64,000 nucleotides of DNA from Rhinocladiella similis (GCA_024082115.1 JAMRYE010000010.1:1488001-1552000), one strand, 5' to 3'. Counted from the first letter of the stretch, positions 1-11,162 are shown. Made by a program: numbers and translations. The notes: generated from the letters alone by a model not told the origin.

Positions 1-430
1 TCGCATATCTCGAAAGATTCATAAAGGATGCAAGCATACAATATAAGAACGACACGCTAAACCTGCTGCGTCACAGGACCGATATTAATAACACAAGGCT
101 GGTCCGAGGGGAAGCCCTATCTTCCCGACTTGTGCGTCAAAATTGAGAAATTTTTTGAGGGTTTTAATATATAATCCTCGGTTAGTCACGTGATTCAAGA
201 TCTGCGTTGCGCCCTGTATGCCCTGTATGCCCTAGAATTGCCACTTCGAACATCAGTTGAGAATGCTGCGTCGACGAAATGTAATGTCGCAGGCGAGGTG
301 AGGTCCAGTCCAAGGTTAAATCTTCCTATCTCTCCTTCGGTTTTCTCTAGCTTACCACCTATGAAACACTCTCGCTGTTTGACTGAAAGTGCTAGAGCGT
401 TGACTACCTTTACTGTCTTCAGCCGCAGAC
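1..430. other. Upstream region of the G-patch gene
   Basis: No gene is visible. An AT-rich stretch lies around 140-175. The palindrome TCACGTGA at 186-193 (an E-box/Cbf1-type core) lies about 240 bases before the next start codon. The hexamer CACGTG is expected many times in 64 kb, so function is only a guess. Confidence 0.4.
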
Positions 431-1417
431 ATGGCGGCCAAGAACGGTACGAGTATCGAAGACGACGAGGATGACTACATGAATATGACGTTCGAGGATC
501 CGGGTGCCACGAAAAAGAGCGAGACCTTGACTCAACGCAAGAAGCGACTTGCAAGAGAAGCAGAGATTAAAGGACGGCCAAAATCGAAAGCGGAACTGGC
601 AGAGGAAGAGCGCAAGAAAAGAGACGCAGCATTGAATTCTACAACGTTAGACACAAGCAACAAAGGTTTCAAGATGATGGCAGCGCTTGGGTACAAGCCT
701 GGAACTGCGCTGGGTGTTTCTCGTCCAGGCGAGAGCGAGGCCAAAGATGATCGCTTGCTCGAGCCTATAGGTCTTGAGATGAAGGACTCGCGCAGCGGTA
801 TCGGTGCGGATGCGGAGAAGAAGCGCAAATTTCGTGAAGAAATCGAGGCGCAAGCAGAGGTTGAGAAAAAGCAGAAGGTCGAAGCAGGAGATTTCCGGGA
901 ACGACAGCAGAAAGAGCGCGAGGAAAAGAGGATGGAAGGGCAGATGTGGGGTGCTATGAAGGTCTGTGAGAGACTCGAGGAAGAGGACGAAGATTTCAAA
1001 GCTTCTTCTGGTGAGAATGGCGGCGCGGTCAAGCCCAGGCGAACAAAGCCATTGAAGAGTGTCAATGTCTTGTGGCGCACCTTGGTCAAGGAAAGAGCTA
1101 TAAAGGAGCGGGACCGGAGGATGAGGTACGACCTGCAGCAGTCTTTGTCAAGGCGACCGGACTACAACGACCCGGACGAGGAGAAGGAAGACGCCATGGC
1201 ACTCGGCAGGAAGGCTGAGACGGAAGAGGTTGATGTAGATATCGACGAAGAGGACGAAGAACTCGATGAGTTCGCAACGCTGGAGGTCTCTGAAAGACTG
1301 GCGAGGCTTGTTGCATACCTCAGAGAAACATGGAAGTATTGTTTCTGGTGCAAGTTCAGATACCCCGACAAAGAAATGGAAGGGTGCCCTGGCTTGACCG
1401 AGGAGGACCATGACTGA
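431..1417 (+). CDS. G-patch domain protein, GPATCH11-like
   Basis: Uninterrupted 328-residue protein. Residues 1-76 are acidic, then basic. A glycine-rich G-patch follows at about 77-127, with GYKPGTALG and later GIG. A long charged, probably coiled region comes next. The last 60 residues match the small C-terminal domain found with G-patches in GPATCH11/CCDC75 (DUF4187), with C304-x2-C307 and C319 in YCFWCKFRYPD...GCPG. G-patch proteins usually bind RNA or activate DEAH helicases; the vertebrate relative is nuclear. A role in splicing or RNA processing is inferred. The start is the first ATG of the frame (cagacATGG). Family assignment is firm, function is not. Confidence 0.85.
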   Translation: MAAKNGTSIEDDEDDYMNMTFEDPGATKKSETLTQRKKRLAREAEIKGRPKSKAELAEEERKKRDAALNSTTLDTSNKGFKMMAALGYKPGTALGVSRPGESEAKDDRLLEPIGLEMKDSRSGIGADAEKKRKFREEIEAQAEVEKKQKVEAGDFRERQQKEREEKRMEGQMWGAMKVCERLEEEDEDFKASSGENGGAVKPRRTKPLKSVNVLWRTLVKERAIKERDRRMRYDLQQSLSRRPDYNDPDEEKEDAMALGRKAETEEVDVDIDEEDEELDEFATLEVSERLARLVAYLRETWKYCFWCKFRYPDKEMEGCPGLTEEDHD

Positions 1418-1681
1418 GTTTTTAGTCATGCGAGAGGACATATGAAGCGCCAGAAGCCTGTATCACGAGGTTCGTGACGAACTCTCATGGTCTATTGTAA
1501 TGATTAGAACCAAGTAACGGTTGTCAATATTCCACCGACTGCCTGGGTGGTCGTTTTTCTTCAGCCTCGTTCAGCCTTACCATTTCGAGCCAACGGCCTT
1601 ATTCGTTGATATAGCACCACGGTCGCTCTCCTTCTTTCCTACCCAATTCATCATAGTGACATCCACCATGTTCTTACGAAT

Positions 1682-3004
1682 ATGTCGTTCTTCTCTTCTA
1701 ATCGCTTCGTAGCAGTTCTTCTCATACTCGGCCTCGGCACGATTTGTTACTCAGTCCCTAGCCTTCAACAAGTCAAAGATGCCGCCCGAGCACCAGACCC
1801 CGATCCTCCGCCTCCACGCAAACGCCTTCAAAAGGACTCCGAGAACTCTTTAAAGATCGACACCCTACGCACTCTAGCAGATGGATATAGTTATGAGCTG
1901 CGCACCTCAGCCTTGAAAATCGTGAACAGCCGAACCGTTCATTCGCGGGCCAAGGACCTCTTACTCTGCGACTTGGCCAGCAAGGACTACGAGCGTCGCG
2001 ACAAAGCGATAAACGCACTACTGTTGCTGCTGAAACAGCAGCATGCTCACAGTAGGAGCAGCAGCCTGCTTGCGGAATTTGACATCGCCAAACGCCTCAA
2101 GGCCACCGTGCAAGCCCTGGTCAATGTCTTGCCGTTGCACGAGAACCCCGGTCAAGACCAAACGGGTCTACCACAGTCTCCAATCTTGCCCCCCAGCCGA
2201 CCGGCTCAGGAAGAGTCGTTGCTGGTGATCTTGAATTATATGCTCACAGAAGAGACCTCTGGAAATGTCATGGATGAGCCGCCCATCTACTCCGCACTCA
2301 CGGCAGGACTTGTAACGAAGTGGTTGGTGGAATACCCTTTCCCATGTGCTCTCCCAGAAAACCAAGGGTACAACTTCAAGCGGTCGGATGTTGCTCGGCT
2401 TTTTGAGCGCTCGGCATGGAAGAGCGATGATCATCTCATGGCTGGCATTATCTTCCAGATTGTCCACCACCCACGGGGCCGCAAGCAGATGCGCGAAGCC
2501 GGTCTACAGGCGAGCAGTTACAGAGAGAACCTAATGAATGACAGCTGGAACAATGCTTGGGTCACAGAGCGCTGGGATCAAGGTGATAGTGATGACGACG
2601 TCGCCATGGTCGGAGGGGAGCAAACGGCGGGTCAGGTCAGAGATGATCTGACGGACTGGGACGGGATTCTACCACCCATTTCGGCTGCAAGGCAACGGTC
2701 GGTCGAAAGAAGCCAAGAAGAAGAGCACCTGAGACGAAGACATCGAGAGGCAATCGTCGTTGCGGAGCGAGGAACACCCTTGAGTAGAGAGAATATCCTC
2801 CAACGGGCGGATAGTAGGGATCTCAGGCCCATGAATGGGATTAGCGAAGCTGAGCGAGATTTGAATGGGTTGTTGGGCCTGTCTGGGGATGATCAAGATG
2901 GTTCATTGAGCCCTCAGGACTCGTCTACAGAGTCTAATAGTCCCCTTTCAAATGAAGGATCCGTCAACGACTCCACGACAGACGATACAAACTCGGGCGA
3001 TTGA
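1682..3004 (+). CDS. Conserved-looking membrane-anchored protein, function unknown
   Basis: Intronless 440-residue protein that I do not recognise. Residues about 8-26 (FVAVLLILGLGTICYSVPSL) are hydrophobic and read as a signal anchor or signal peptide. A proline-rich linker follows. Residues about 50-270 are predicted helical with repeated leucines (KDLLLCDLASKDYERRDKAINALLLLLKQ), which resembles an ARM/HEAT-like helical fold. The last 150 residues are acidic, serine-rich and probably disordered. It is convergent with the uS19 gene. The helical-repeat reading is an inference from pattern only. Confidence 0.7.
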   Translation: MSFFSSNRFVAVLLILGLGTICYSVPSLQQVKDAARAPDPDPPPPRKRLQKDSENSLKIDTLRTLADGYSYELRTSALKIVNSRTVHSRAKDLLLCDLASKDYERRDKAINALLLLLKQQHAHSRSSSLLAEFDIAKRLKATVQALVNVLPLHENPGQDQTGLPQSPILPPSRPAQEESLLVILNYMLTEETSGNVMDEPPIYSALTAGLVTKWLVEYPFPCALPENQGYNFKRSDVARLFERSAWKSDDHLMAGIIFQIVHHPRGRKQMREAGLQASSYRENLMNDSWNNAWVTERWDQGDSDDDVAMVGGEQTAGQVRDDLTDWDGILPPISAARQRSVERSQEEEHLRRRHREAIVVAERGTPLSRENILQRADSRDLRPMNGISEAERDLNGLLGLSGDDQDGSLSPQDSSTESNSPLSNEGSVNDSTTDDTNSGD

Positions 3005-3439
3005 ACTCATGTATTTCTTGGAGGTCAAGTCATATGGTGTCATTCCAGTATGAATGGCACGACCAAGTTGTTAAGGAAGGATTGCTAGGGGGCAGCGATC
3101 AACAAGGCGTTAAGGCGTATCAAAATACCCACACAATAGGAAAGATAGGCCCAAGTAGCCACTCCTCATCAAAATCAGGAACGCGGGCTTTTGATGTTTG
3201 CATGGAATCTTTGCTCAAATTCGATTGATTTTCATTTACAGCTTCTGACCACCCCTCACCCTTCGATGCGGGTGGTCATGGCTGGCTTCTAGGTCCATTG
3301 CATTTTTAGCCTTGTGAACAGCGCCCATGGACCCAGATCTCATGCATCATGCGGCATTCATACGATGCCCTATCACTGTCTGCAACTCCCCAAATATGGC
3401 AACATACAAGACCATCGTCCCCCGTCTCCTTTTCCTCCT
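3005..3439. other. Convergent intergenic spacer
   Basis: Holds the 3' ends of the membrane-anchored protein gene (+) and the uS19 gene (-). I see no gene or notable repeat in it. Confidence 0.5.
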
Positions 3440-4021
3440 TTACTTCAATGGGATGAATCGTGAAGAGTGGGTAGCACCAATACCGGGTCTACCGTGCTTG
3501 ACGGGCTTGTACGAGATGGAGAATTCACCGAGGTAGTGGCCGACCATCTCAGGCTTGATTTCGACCTGGTTGAATTCCTTGCCGCTGTAGATACCAATGA
3601 CGCTGCCGATCATCTCTGGCACGATGATCATGTCTCGGAGGTGTGTCTTGACGAGATCGGGCTTCTCGTTGGGCTTTGCGTTCTGCTTGGCCTTGCGCAA
3701 CTTCTTGATCAAACCCATCGGGCGGCGCTTGAGGCCTCGGTTGAATCGACGGCGGGCGCGGGCATGGAGGATGTTGATGAGTTCGTTGGAGGGGATGTCG
3801 AGCAGTCTGTAGATTTCAAATGTCAATCCTCGAGCAACGAAAGACGAGATTGTCATCGGGGCAAACGTACTGATCGAGATCAATGCCTCTGTATGAAAAC
3901 TTGCGGAATGTTCTTCTCTTCTTGAGCTCAGCGGCCTCCTCGGCGTTCTAGTATCGCAACTGTTAGTCCCTGTAGGCAGACTGCTTGTGCTATCGAGACA
4001 TACGTATTCGGTGTCAGCCAT
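3440..4021 (-). CDS. rps15: 40S ribosomal protein uS19 (S15)
   Basis: Three exons on the minus strand: 4021-4004, 3947-3871 and 3806-3440, with introns of 56 and 64 nt, giving 153 residues. The protein begins MADTEY, a typical fungal uS19 start. It contains RPMGLIKKLRKAK, the family block DMIIVPEMIGSVIGIYSGK, and ends GATHSSRFIPLK. uS19 sits in the head of the small subunit and contacts the A and P sites. Both junctions restore the conserved run GIDLDQLLDIPSNELI, which supports the model. The very short first exon is typical of fungal ribosomal protein genes. Confidence 0.96.
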   Translation of the reverse strand: MADTEYVCLDSTSSLPTGTNSCDTRTPRRPLSSRREEHSASFHTEALISISTFAPMTISSFVARGLTFEIYRLLDIPSNELINILHARARRRFNRGLKRRPMGLIKKLRKAKQNAKPNEKPDLVKTHLRDMIIVPEMIGSVIGIYSGKEFNQVEIKPEMVGHYLGEFSISYKPVKHGRPGIGATHSSRFIPLK

Positions 4022-4644
4022 GATTACGATGGACTGCGCTTTCGCTTTTCGATGTGACTGTCGAAAAGCGAGGGGTGGATGATTGTGCAGTTGGTGGTCG
4101 GTCAGTGTGTCTACGATTTGCAGCCAACGTCGAGATTCAGTCTCTGAGGCTTGGCACGCCTGCGGAATTTCATTTTTGTGGGAGTCCACCTAGTACGCAC
4201 GTGATACAAAATCTTGGCACGTACGTGGGCACCGGTAATGAATTACTCGAAGGCGACACATGTGTGAGAGGTATTGCAAGCGGTGGTCAAACAGTTCGTA
4301 GCGGTGCATAGCGAGGGACAAAATATGCTGCAAGATTCTACATAGTCGGCTCTAGAAGCGGAATTGCGACGATAAAATGAGTATTCTCTCCCGTCTGAGG
4401 CAGCGAACGAACTTAATATGACGGGAATTGCATTTGGACTCGGTTTGATATTGTCATTGATCGTCTAAACCTAGGCGCCTCGATCTGCGCACAGCAAGGA
4501 CCTTAACTCATGATGGCAAGCAGCCTGTTGGAACAACCCTGCTGCATCGCTTTTTCCGGTAGCCATAAGTTGCCTCTACGTCCGACACTGACCAGCCTCG
4601 GATGAATCAACAGTTTGAGTTGGTAGAATTTCGAAACCGATAGT
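4022..4644. other. Promoter of the uS19 gene and 3' side of the P2 gene
   Basis: Both flanking genes are on the minus strand. A CACGTG hexamer lies at 4198-4203, about 180 bases upstream of the uS19 start. No other gene is visible. Confidence 0.4.
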
Positions 4645-5035
4645 TTAGTCGAAGAGACCGAAGCCCATGTCCTCGTCAGATTCCTCCTTCTCCTCTTCCT
4701 TCTCAGCTGGCTTCTCTTCCTCAGCAGCAGCGGCACCGCCGGCGGCAGCACCACCAGCAGCAGGAGCAGCACCGGCGCCACCACTTGGGACAGACGCAAG
4801 CTTGGTCGAACCTTCAGAGATCAACTGTAAATAGTTAGAATCTATTCTTCCATGCACATAAGAGTATCATCCGTACCTCGCTGATGTCCTTGCCCTTGAG
4901 CTCTTCGATCAACTTTTCCAGACGCTCATCGTCAGCATCAACGCCAACGGATGAGAGAACACCCTTGATGTCGCTCGCCGAGGGTTCGCTGTTGCCACCG
5001 AGGCCGAGGAGGAGGTATGCTGCGAGATGCTTCAT
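4645..5035 (-). CDS. 60S acidic ribosomal protein P2
   Basis: Two exons, 5035-4877 and 4824-4645, with a 52-nt intron; 112 residues. The start MKHLAAYLLLGLGG is characteristic of P2. The helical N-terminal dimerisation domain runs to about residue 65. A flexible Ala/Gly hinge (AAPAAGGAAAGGAAAA) follows, then an acidic stretch and the conserved C-terminal tail SDEDMGFGLFD, which recruits elongation factors to the stalk. Length and layout match fungal P2. It shares a divergent promoter with SPT2. Confidence 0.96.
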
Positions 5036-5577
5036 TTTTGATTTTGTCTGCGAACACTATTAATAAAGACCGGTGGACCAGTGTTTTGCGCAACATACGA
5101 CTTTTTGGAGGGTCGAACAAGAGAGACAATCGATTTAACCGCGAATTGGGCGGAGACTGGCACGTCAAGTTCTGGAGATGTTCCTTCGTGATGTGTGTGA
5201 GAGGCACCGAAAGTGCGATTTGGTGTTGTGCGCACACTTGAAATTGTGTGGGAATTTTGCAAGGGCAAGTCTGCCGAGGACGAGGCCTCACTAGTCCTCT
5301 TCCGGACATACCATTTATTGAACACGGTGAGTTGCGGGGGACGACTCATAACTTCTCTTGTTATTTCTCTTCAATCTGTCTTATTGACTACGATGCTCTT
5401 GCCATGAATCGTTGAAGCGCCCTACTCTTTCGTATATCGTTCTTTAATTATAATTCAAGTCTCATTCTCGGCTTCCAAGAGCAGCAAACATGCTGTATCG
5501 TTTTCCCGACCATTACATAACTTCAACTTCCTGACCACCTCTCTTCCAGTATATCACTTGAGCTCTTGATTCTCAAC
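5036..5577. promoter_or_regulatory. Divergent promoter between P2 and SPT2 genes
   Basis: A 542-base spacer between two outward-facing start codons, so it must hold both promoters and 5' leaders. A pyrimidine-rich run lies just before the SPT2 start, as is common in fungal leaders. I see no specific factor site I can name. Confidence 0.5.
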
Positions 5578-6609
5578 ATGAGTTTCCTGGGAGATATCGT
5601 CAATTCAATAGGCAGTGACAAGTCACCGGCGCCACCAAAGCCCCCAGTCCGACCCCTCGGTACAGTTCCACATCGTCCTGCTGCCGATGGTAAGGCTGCG
5701 TCACGACCTGGCCTCCCGTCGTCAGCAGCTTCGCCACTCAACGGGCTGAAGCGAAAAGCTGAAGATGGACCTACGAGATCGACCGAGAAGCACATCAGAC
5801 CGAACCCTGCACCTGGCTTGACTAGCAACGTAGCCCGACGTCCAGCTGCCCCTGCTCTCCACGCACCCAGACCATCTCTCGAGAAACCAGTACCAGCAGC
5901 GAGACCGAAGATCGATGCTACGGCCAGCTCTCATAAAGCAGGCCCAACACCACCTGGGACGCCAACAACTGCCGCTGCGAAAGGCCCCGCGAAGGGATCT
6001 TACGCCGACATCATGGCCAGGGCGAAACAAGCGCAAGAGGCAAGGATGCAGAGCCAAGTTGGAATGATCAAGCACCAGGCAACGAACCGGGAGAAAGTTT
6101 CCAAGGTGGCCGAAAGAAAGCGCCAAGAAGAGGAGAAGGCAAAGGTCGCGAAAGGAAGACTTAGTGAACGCCCTTCTGCCACAAAGCGTAACTCTCGCAG
6201 CGTTAGTCCCGCGAAGAAGGCAGAACAAGGACGAGTCGTCAAGGCTCCCCGTCCACCTCTCCATGCTCCACCCTCCGGCTACAAAGGCACAATGGGTCTC
6301 TCTTCAGGAAGGGCCCAAAAACAGGCGCAGCGTAAGCGCACCAGATACGACGAGTATCTTGGCACTGATGAGGAAGACGACGATTCAGATCTTGGCAGCT
6401 ATGGTAGAGATGAGGAGGAAGAAGGTTATGGATCGGACGTTTCATCTGATATGGAAGCGGGAGCATTTGAACTAGATGAAGAAGAGGATAAAGCTCTTCG
6501 GGCTGCTAAGATGGAAGACGCGAGAGAATTGGCGTTGGAAAACCAATTGAAGAAGGAAAAGGAAGAGCGTCGGAAGAGGCTGCTTGCCATGGCTAACAAA
6601 CGGAAGTGA
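5578..6609 (+). CDS. SPT2-type chromatin protein
   Basis: 343 residues from the ATG at 5578 (MSFLGDIVNSIG). The in-frame ATG four codons earlier is less likely because homologues usually begin MSFL. The middle is basic and rich in Pro, Ala and Lys and looks disordered. The SPT2 domain fills the C-terminus: RTRYDEYLGTDEED, an acidic run, MEAGAFELDEEEDKALR, then a charged helix ending RRKRLLAMANKRK. SPT2 family proteins are nuclear histone H3-H4 chaperones that act behind RNA polymerase. No intron is needed. Confidence 0.9.
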   Translation: MSFLGDIVNSIGSDKSPAPPKPPVRPLGTVPHRPAADGKAASRPGLPSSAASPLNGLKRKAEDGPTRSTEKHIRPNPAPGLTSNVARRPAAPALHAPRPSLEKPVPAARPKIDATASSHKAGPTPPGTPTTAAAKGPAKGSYADIMARAKQAQEARMQSQVGMIKHQATNREKVSKVAERKRQEEEKAKVAKGRLSERPSATKRNSRSVSPAKKAEQGRVVKAPRPPLHAPPSGYKGTMGLSSGRAQKQAQRKRTRYDEYLGTDEEDDDSDLGSYGRDEEEEGYGSDVSSDMEAGAFELDEEEDKALRAAKMEDARELALENQLKKEKEERRKRLLAMANKRK

Positions 6610-7082
6610 TTATGTGCATCTGCCGCACGAGGTTCCGACATTGATATTATTACTGACATTTAGCATTGGTGTTGGGGTTTGCATAGCGAAGACAGAATGA
6701 TATGGACATGAGATATTTAGAAGGTTATGGGAAAATCTTGTTGCCCTGCCTACAGCCTGTTCTCATATGAGCTCGCCCAGTGTCATCCTTTTCTTCGAAA
6801 TTCCTACGGGCCCAAATCGATCTCATTTATGATGTCTCTTCTTGGTGGACGATATACTGTGTGGCTATCTCGTTCTTAATCGACATCTCAAAATGCAAGT
6901 ACACAATGACAGTGACAAGGACTATGGGCATATTAGGCATTAGTGATAGATTCGGTATTGTGCTGTTGCTACTACGAAGCTATCATGGCCTGAACGAAAT
7001 GATCGGGTCCCAATCGATGCCTACTCCCGTTACCTTCATACCTCCTAATGTTGTTTGTTGGTCCATACATCTCCTCTACATA
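6610..7082. other. Convergent spacer at the left edge of the catabolic cluster
   Basis: 3' ends of SPT2 (+) and the gentisate dioxygenase gene (-). No supported gene. The reading frames here have poor composition. Confidence 0.4.
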
Positions 7083-8212
7083 CTAATCAGAGACCAGGCT
7101 CTCGACATCACATCCCTCGACCCGGTAAAAGCCAAGTGATGTCAACATTGGCTTGTCATGGAATCTGTACAGATAGACCGTTTCATCACCTTCAGCAGTG
7201 TGTTGATACTTGTTCCATGCTGGGACACAGAAGGTGTCACCTTGCTTCCACTGGATGCGTTGGCCGTTAACGACACTGTATCCCTTGCCAGTCACGATAT
7301 GATATACCGAGGACGCAGTCTCTCGTACAGCCGGAGACGTGCACCCTGCGTTCAACCGCTCGGCCGAACCTCCTAAGATTTTCGATACTGGAAGCAAAGA
7401 GAGAGTCAGCTGTCGTGGAACTAAAAAACATCAGAACATGCGTCTTCAGGGGAACATACCAGGTCGTCCGTCCTTTTTCAAGTAATCTTCCGAGGACCAG
7501 TCGCCTTTCTTCTCGTCCAACTTCTGCTGCATCACCTTCCAAGGAAAGACGATAGGTGAGTCGTTTGAGTCCACATCCTCAGCAGGGTATCTCGGCTTTT
7601 GAAAATGCTCCACGAAATGCACGGGGAAGTGTCTAAAGTTTGGCAGATCCAGACCGTCAAGCCAGATCATAGGCCCCGAGCCGTCCTTGCCATGGTCATG
7701 CCAGTTCCAGGTCGGTGTAAGGATGACATCGCCTCGTTGCATGGTGATGCGTCGGCCGTGGACGGCAGTAAAGCCGCCTTGTCCCTCGATGATAAAGCGC
7801 ATGGCGAAGGCAGTATGTCGGTGTGCTTTGGCCGTCTCGTTGGGCATCACCAACTGGAGGCCGGCGTACAATGTATCGGTGGTATATGGGGCATCTTCGC
7901 GCAAGCGTCAGCCCCTTGTCCGCGAATCTTGCTAAGGAAAAGGAACATACCTCTGGCAGGATTGACGAGCATCAATACTCGTCTCTCTGCTTGTTGCTCT
8001 GTGATGATTTCTCCTGCCTTCAGGAGGCTCGGTCTGACTTCATCGTATCGCCAGATATACGGTATGCATTGAGGGTTTGGCTCTGGCGGGTTCAACCTGG
8101 CCATCTGTGTCCAAAGTGGTTTGGTGTTAACTTTGAGCGCGCTCTGCACGAGTTCCTCCGCCGGGTCCTTTGACCCATTGGCCTGTGTCATTGTTTGAGT
8201 TGCGGTGGCCAT
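7083..8212 (-). CDS. Gentisate 1,2-dioxygenase
   Basis: Three exons, 8212-7951, 7894-7460 and 7387-7083 (introns of 56 and 72 nt), giving 333 residues. It is a double-cupin protein. The first cupin has NETAKAHRHTAFAMRFI and GDVILTPTWNWHDHG, which supply the likely iron ligands H112, H114 and H153. The second cupin is near residues 240-320 (RIQWKQGDTFCVPAWNKYQH). The family opens the ring of gentisate (2,5-dihydroxybenzoate) to maleylpyruvate using Fe(II) and O2 in the cytosol. A 1-hydroxy-2-naphthoate dioxygenase is a related alternative. The adjacent hydroxylase and the FAH-family hydrolase farther along support the gentisate reading. Confidence 0.88.
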
Positions 8213-8893
8213 GGTTGATGTGTGACTATTTCGTCGAGACTTTGCCGTCGGTGCTAAACGGATCTTGGGCTCTGTGAATCCAGTCCACGCCTATATACCA
8301 TGACACTAAGATGTAGCATGTCCTTAACAGGGCAATAGAACGACCCAAGGGCCGGAAACATCTCTCGGATCAATTCCGACTAGGTTCTTGTCGAGAAACA
8401 GTTGCGGGGAGGCAGAGGAATGAGGGAGCCGATACACACCCGACGGCAAGTCGGTCCCCACCACAGTCCACGTAGTCTCTGACGGCTTACCGAAATGGAT
8501 CAAGACTTTCGGGGCTCGTCCCATGGATCGAGATGGGTTAATATCGGTTCGGATTATGTTTGGGCTTCAGGGTCGCTGGATCTACGCTGACGAAAGCTCA
8601 CTATAACATACTCTGTTGTGAGATGTATACTGGCCACTGACCCACATATCAAGGAAGCACATCTGAAGGCTTCACCCGCAAAGGAACAAAACGGAATCAT
8701 CAGAATGCCCGGATTACCAGATACCCAAGGCCCAGCGGAGGCGGACTTCATCCACATCCCAGAGGTAATGCATGCCAGTGATCATCCAGCCGCCAGAAGG
8801 GAACTAATGAGATGATAGTCAGCTTCGTACCCTACGGGAAGTCTGGACTTTCTCGTGAAGTTTCAGCGGAAAGAAGAGCAACGGCAGAAGGCA
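8213..8893. promoter_or_regulatory. Divergent promoter of gentisate dioxygenase and FAD monooxygenase
   Basis: The two genes face away from each other. A TATATA box lies at 8292-8297, about 80 bases upstream of the dioxygenase start on its strand. Two CGG inverted pairs, the half-site layout used by Zn2Cys6 regulators, are present: CGG-N7-CCG at 8366-8378 and CGGCTTACCG at 8483-8492. Binding by the local regulator is inferred only. Confidence 0.45.
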
Positions 8894-10433
8894 ATGCGAG
8901 CCTCCTCGTTGATCAATGGTGAGGACGGTTCACGGATACGACTCAACATCATTGTCGTCGGTGCTGGCTTAGGAGGTCTCGCTGCTGCTATCGCACTCGC
9001 CAGGAGGGGCCACAAAGTGACCATCTTCGAACAGGCCCCGAAACTCGGAGAGGTGAGCGCCTCCTTCTTTTTGGCTTGGATGCTAGCATTCTCAGCGACT
9101 TATCATCAATGGCAGGTCGGAGCTGGTATACAAATACCCTCGAATTCGACTCGGTTACTGATAAAATGGGGCCTCGAGCCGTTCTTGGCCAGCAAGATCG
9201 TCAAGCCAGGCCACATCGCCTTCCGGAGATGGGAGGATGGCAAGACCATCGGCATGACCAAGCTCATCCCACAATTTGAGCGGGAATTCGATGCCCCTTA
9301 CTACGTGGTGCACCGAGCACATTTCCACGACGCCATGTACCAGCTAGCGACTCAATTGGGCATTGAGATCAAGATCAATTCCAAAGTACGCGACTACGAC
9401 GAGAACGCTCCCTCCATAACGCTCGAAAACGGGGAAACGCATTTCGCAGATCTGATCGTTGCGTCTGATGGTGAGCTCTAACGCGTCCTGACACACTGCT
9501 ATAATTTCGGCTGACTCTCTTGGGCAGGCTTAAAGTCGTACGCGCGGACGAAAGTGCTCGGTGGCGTCGATCAGGCGCCGAAGAGGACAGGCTTCGCAGC
9601 GTACCGGGCGACAGTCGACGTGGAGAAGATGAAAGCACACCCTGACACTGCAGAGGTGTGTGCGAAGCCAAACTTGAATCTATGGTGAGCATAAACAAAA
9701 TCCAACTTCCACACACTTTTGGGAGTCTCTCTCTCGTTTCTAACAAGATCGTGACTCCAGGGTCGGCGACATGAGACACGTCATGACATACATGATTGCA
9801 GGGGGCAAGTCGTTCAACATGGTCCTATCGCATCCCGACCGGACAGACCCTGGCACATGGGTGTCTCAATCTCCCGAGGAGATCCTGTCGGGCATGCGCG
9901 CGCATTTCAAAGGCTGGGATCCCACGCTCACCAAGATCATCGACATGATCGACACGACGCTGAAGTGGCCGTTGATGAGCGGCTCGCCCCTGCCGAGGTG
10001 GGTGTCAGGGTCCAACAAGCTCGTGATCATGGGAGACGCCGCGCACGCCATGGTGCCATACATGAGCCAGGGCGCAGCGATGGCCGTCGAGGACGGGGCC
10101 GCGCTCGCAGAAGCTCTGCATCACGTTGAGAGCATCGAGGATCTACCGCGGGCCCTGCGTGTCTGGGAAGCCGTTCGCAAGGACAGGGCCGACAAGATGC
10201 AGGAAGCCAGCTTGATCAATGGCAAACTGTGGCACTTTCCAGACGGGCCCTTGCAGGAGGCTCGGGACGAGGCTATGAGGCCTGAAGTCGAGGGTCGCGA
10301 GTATGTCACGAGCCCCAACCAGTGGAGTGATCCCACGACGCAGCGTTGGACGTATGGGTATGATGCCGAGTGGGAGATCAAGAAGTCTTTTGTGGGTTTG
10401 AAGAAGCCGTCAATGGTAACTAATGGGCTTTAG
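8894..10433 (+). CDS. FAD-dependent aromatic monooxygenase (salicylate/3-hydroxybenzoate hydroxylase type)
   Basis: Four exons, 8894-9052, 9116-9470, 9528-9684 and 9761-10433 (introns of 63, 57 and 76 nt), giving 447 residues. An in-frame ATG at 8855 would add 13 charged residues. The N-terminus has the dinucleotide motif VVGAGLGGLAAAIALARRG followed by IFEQ. The C-terminal half has the FAD-ribityl motif MGDAAHAMVPYMSQGAAMAVEDG, so it belongs to the PHBH-fold group A flavoprotein hydroxylases. Beside a gentisate dioxygenase, the likeliest reaction is 3-hydroxybenzoate 6-hydroxylation to gentisate. Salicylate 1-hydroxylase or a related activity cannot be excluded by sequence alone. Confidence 0.88.
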
Positions 10434-11162
10434 ACGTCGTCCTCTTCTTGATGGGGTCCTACCCCCTACAGGATGTCTTTAGGGGTAGTCCATTGTATAC
10501 CTCCGAATGATCAATCACTAAATCACGTAACGGGTGAAGGGATAGTGATGAAGCCATGTTGAAATACAGACATTATTTCGTAACCACTCGAAGCATGTCG
10601 ACGTCTAAAAAATCGGCCATCCCATGTTGCGGTTCGCGAGAACGGAAGTACGGACGGACTATGGTGAAGTCCAGCAGCATGAGCGAAGGTCGGCTATCCG
10701 CCGCTTATTGTACGGCCCAGAACGTATCCGGGAGGACAATTCGTCCGAACCAAGACGGCCGAACGTCGACATTACCTATACAGTCCCTTAAGGCGACCCA
10801 TATTACTACTCTTCCTGGATCAGACGGGTCTACATTTCTGGTGTTTGTGCCGCGAGAAAGGCCGTTTCCCCAGTCCAAGAGTGAAAATCGGGCTAGCGTA
10901 AACGACCCTTTGCTGGGTAGAGCATACTAGATATTATTCAGCACAAGAGTCTGAAGCATGACCGGTTTCCGCGAGATGCGTGCAAGGCTCCTCAGAACGG
11001 TAGAGTATAAGAGAGAGGTCTGCAGCGCCCGTCGTTCGTAGACTTTCTCAACACCATCAACGCTGATCAATCCTTTGGGCAAAAGACAGACGTCCTTCCG
11101 ATAATCTTCAACTTTCAACACCCGTCGACCGTACTTGACCACGTGGTGGTAACTCGCTCACA
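10434..11162. promoter_or_regulatory. Upstream region of the cluster alpha/beta hydrolase
   Basis: 729 bases with no supported gene. CGGCTATCCG at 10691-10700 has the same half-site layout and nearly the same spacer as the pair at 8483-8492. A TATAAG sequence lies near 11006, about 155 bases before the start. A 124-codon frame from 10556 has no coding character. Confidence 0.35.

Noticed and set aside
10556..10930. 124-codon plus-strand frame upstream of the hydrolase
   Set aside because: Poor codon character and no homology; the region is better read as the hydrolase promoter.
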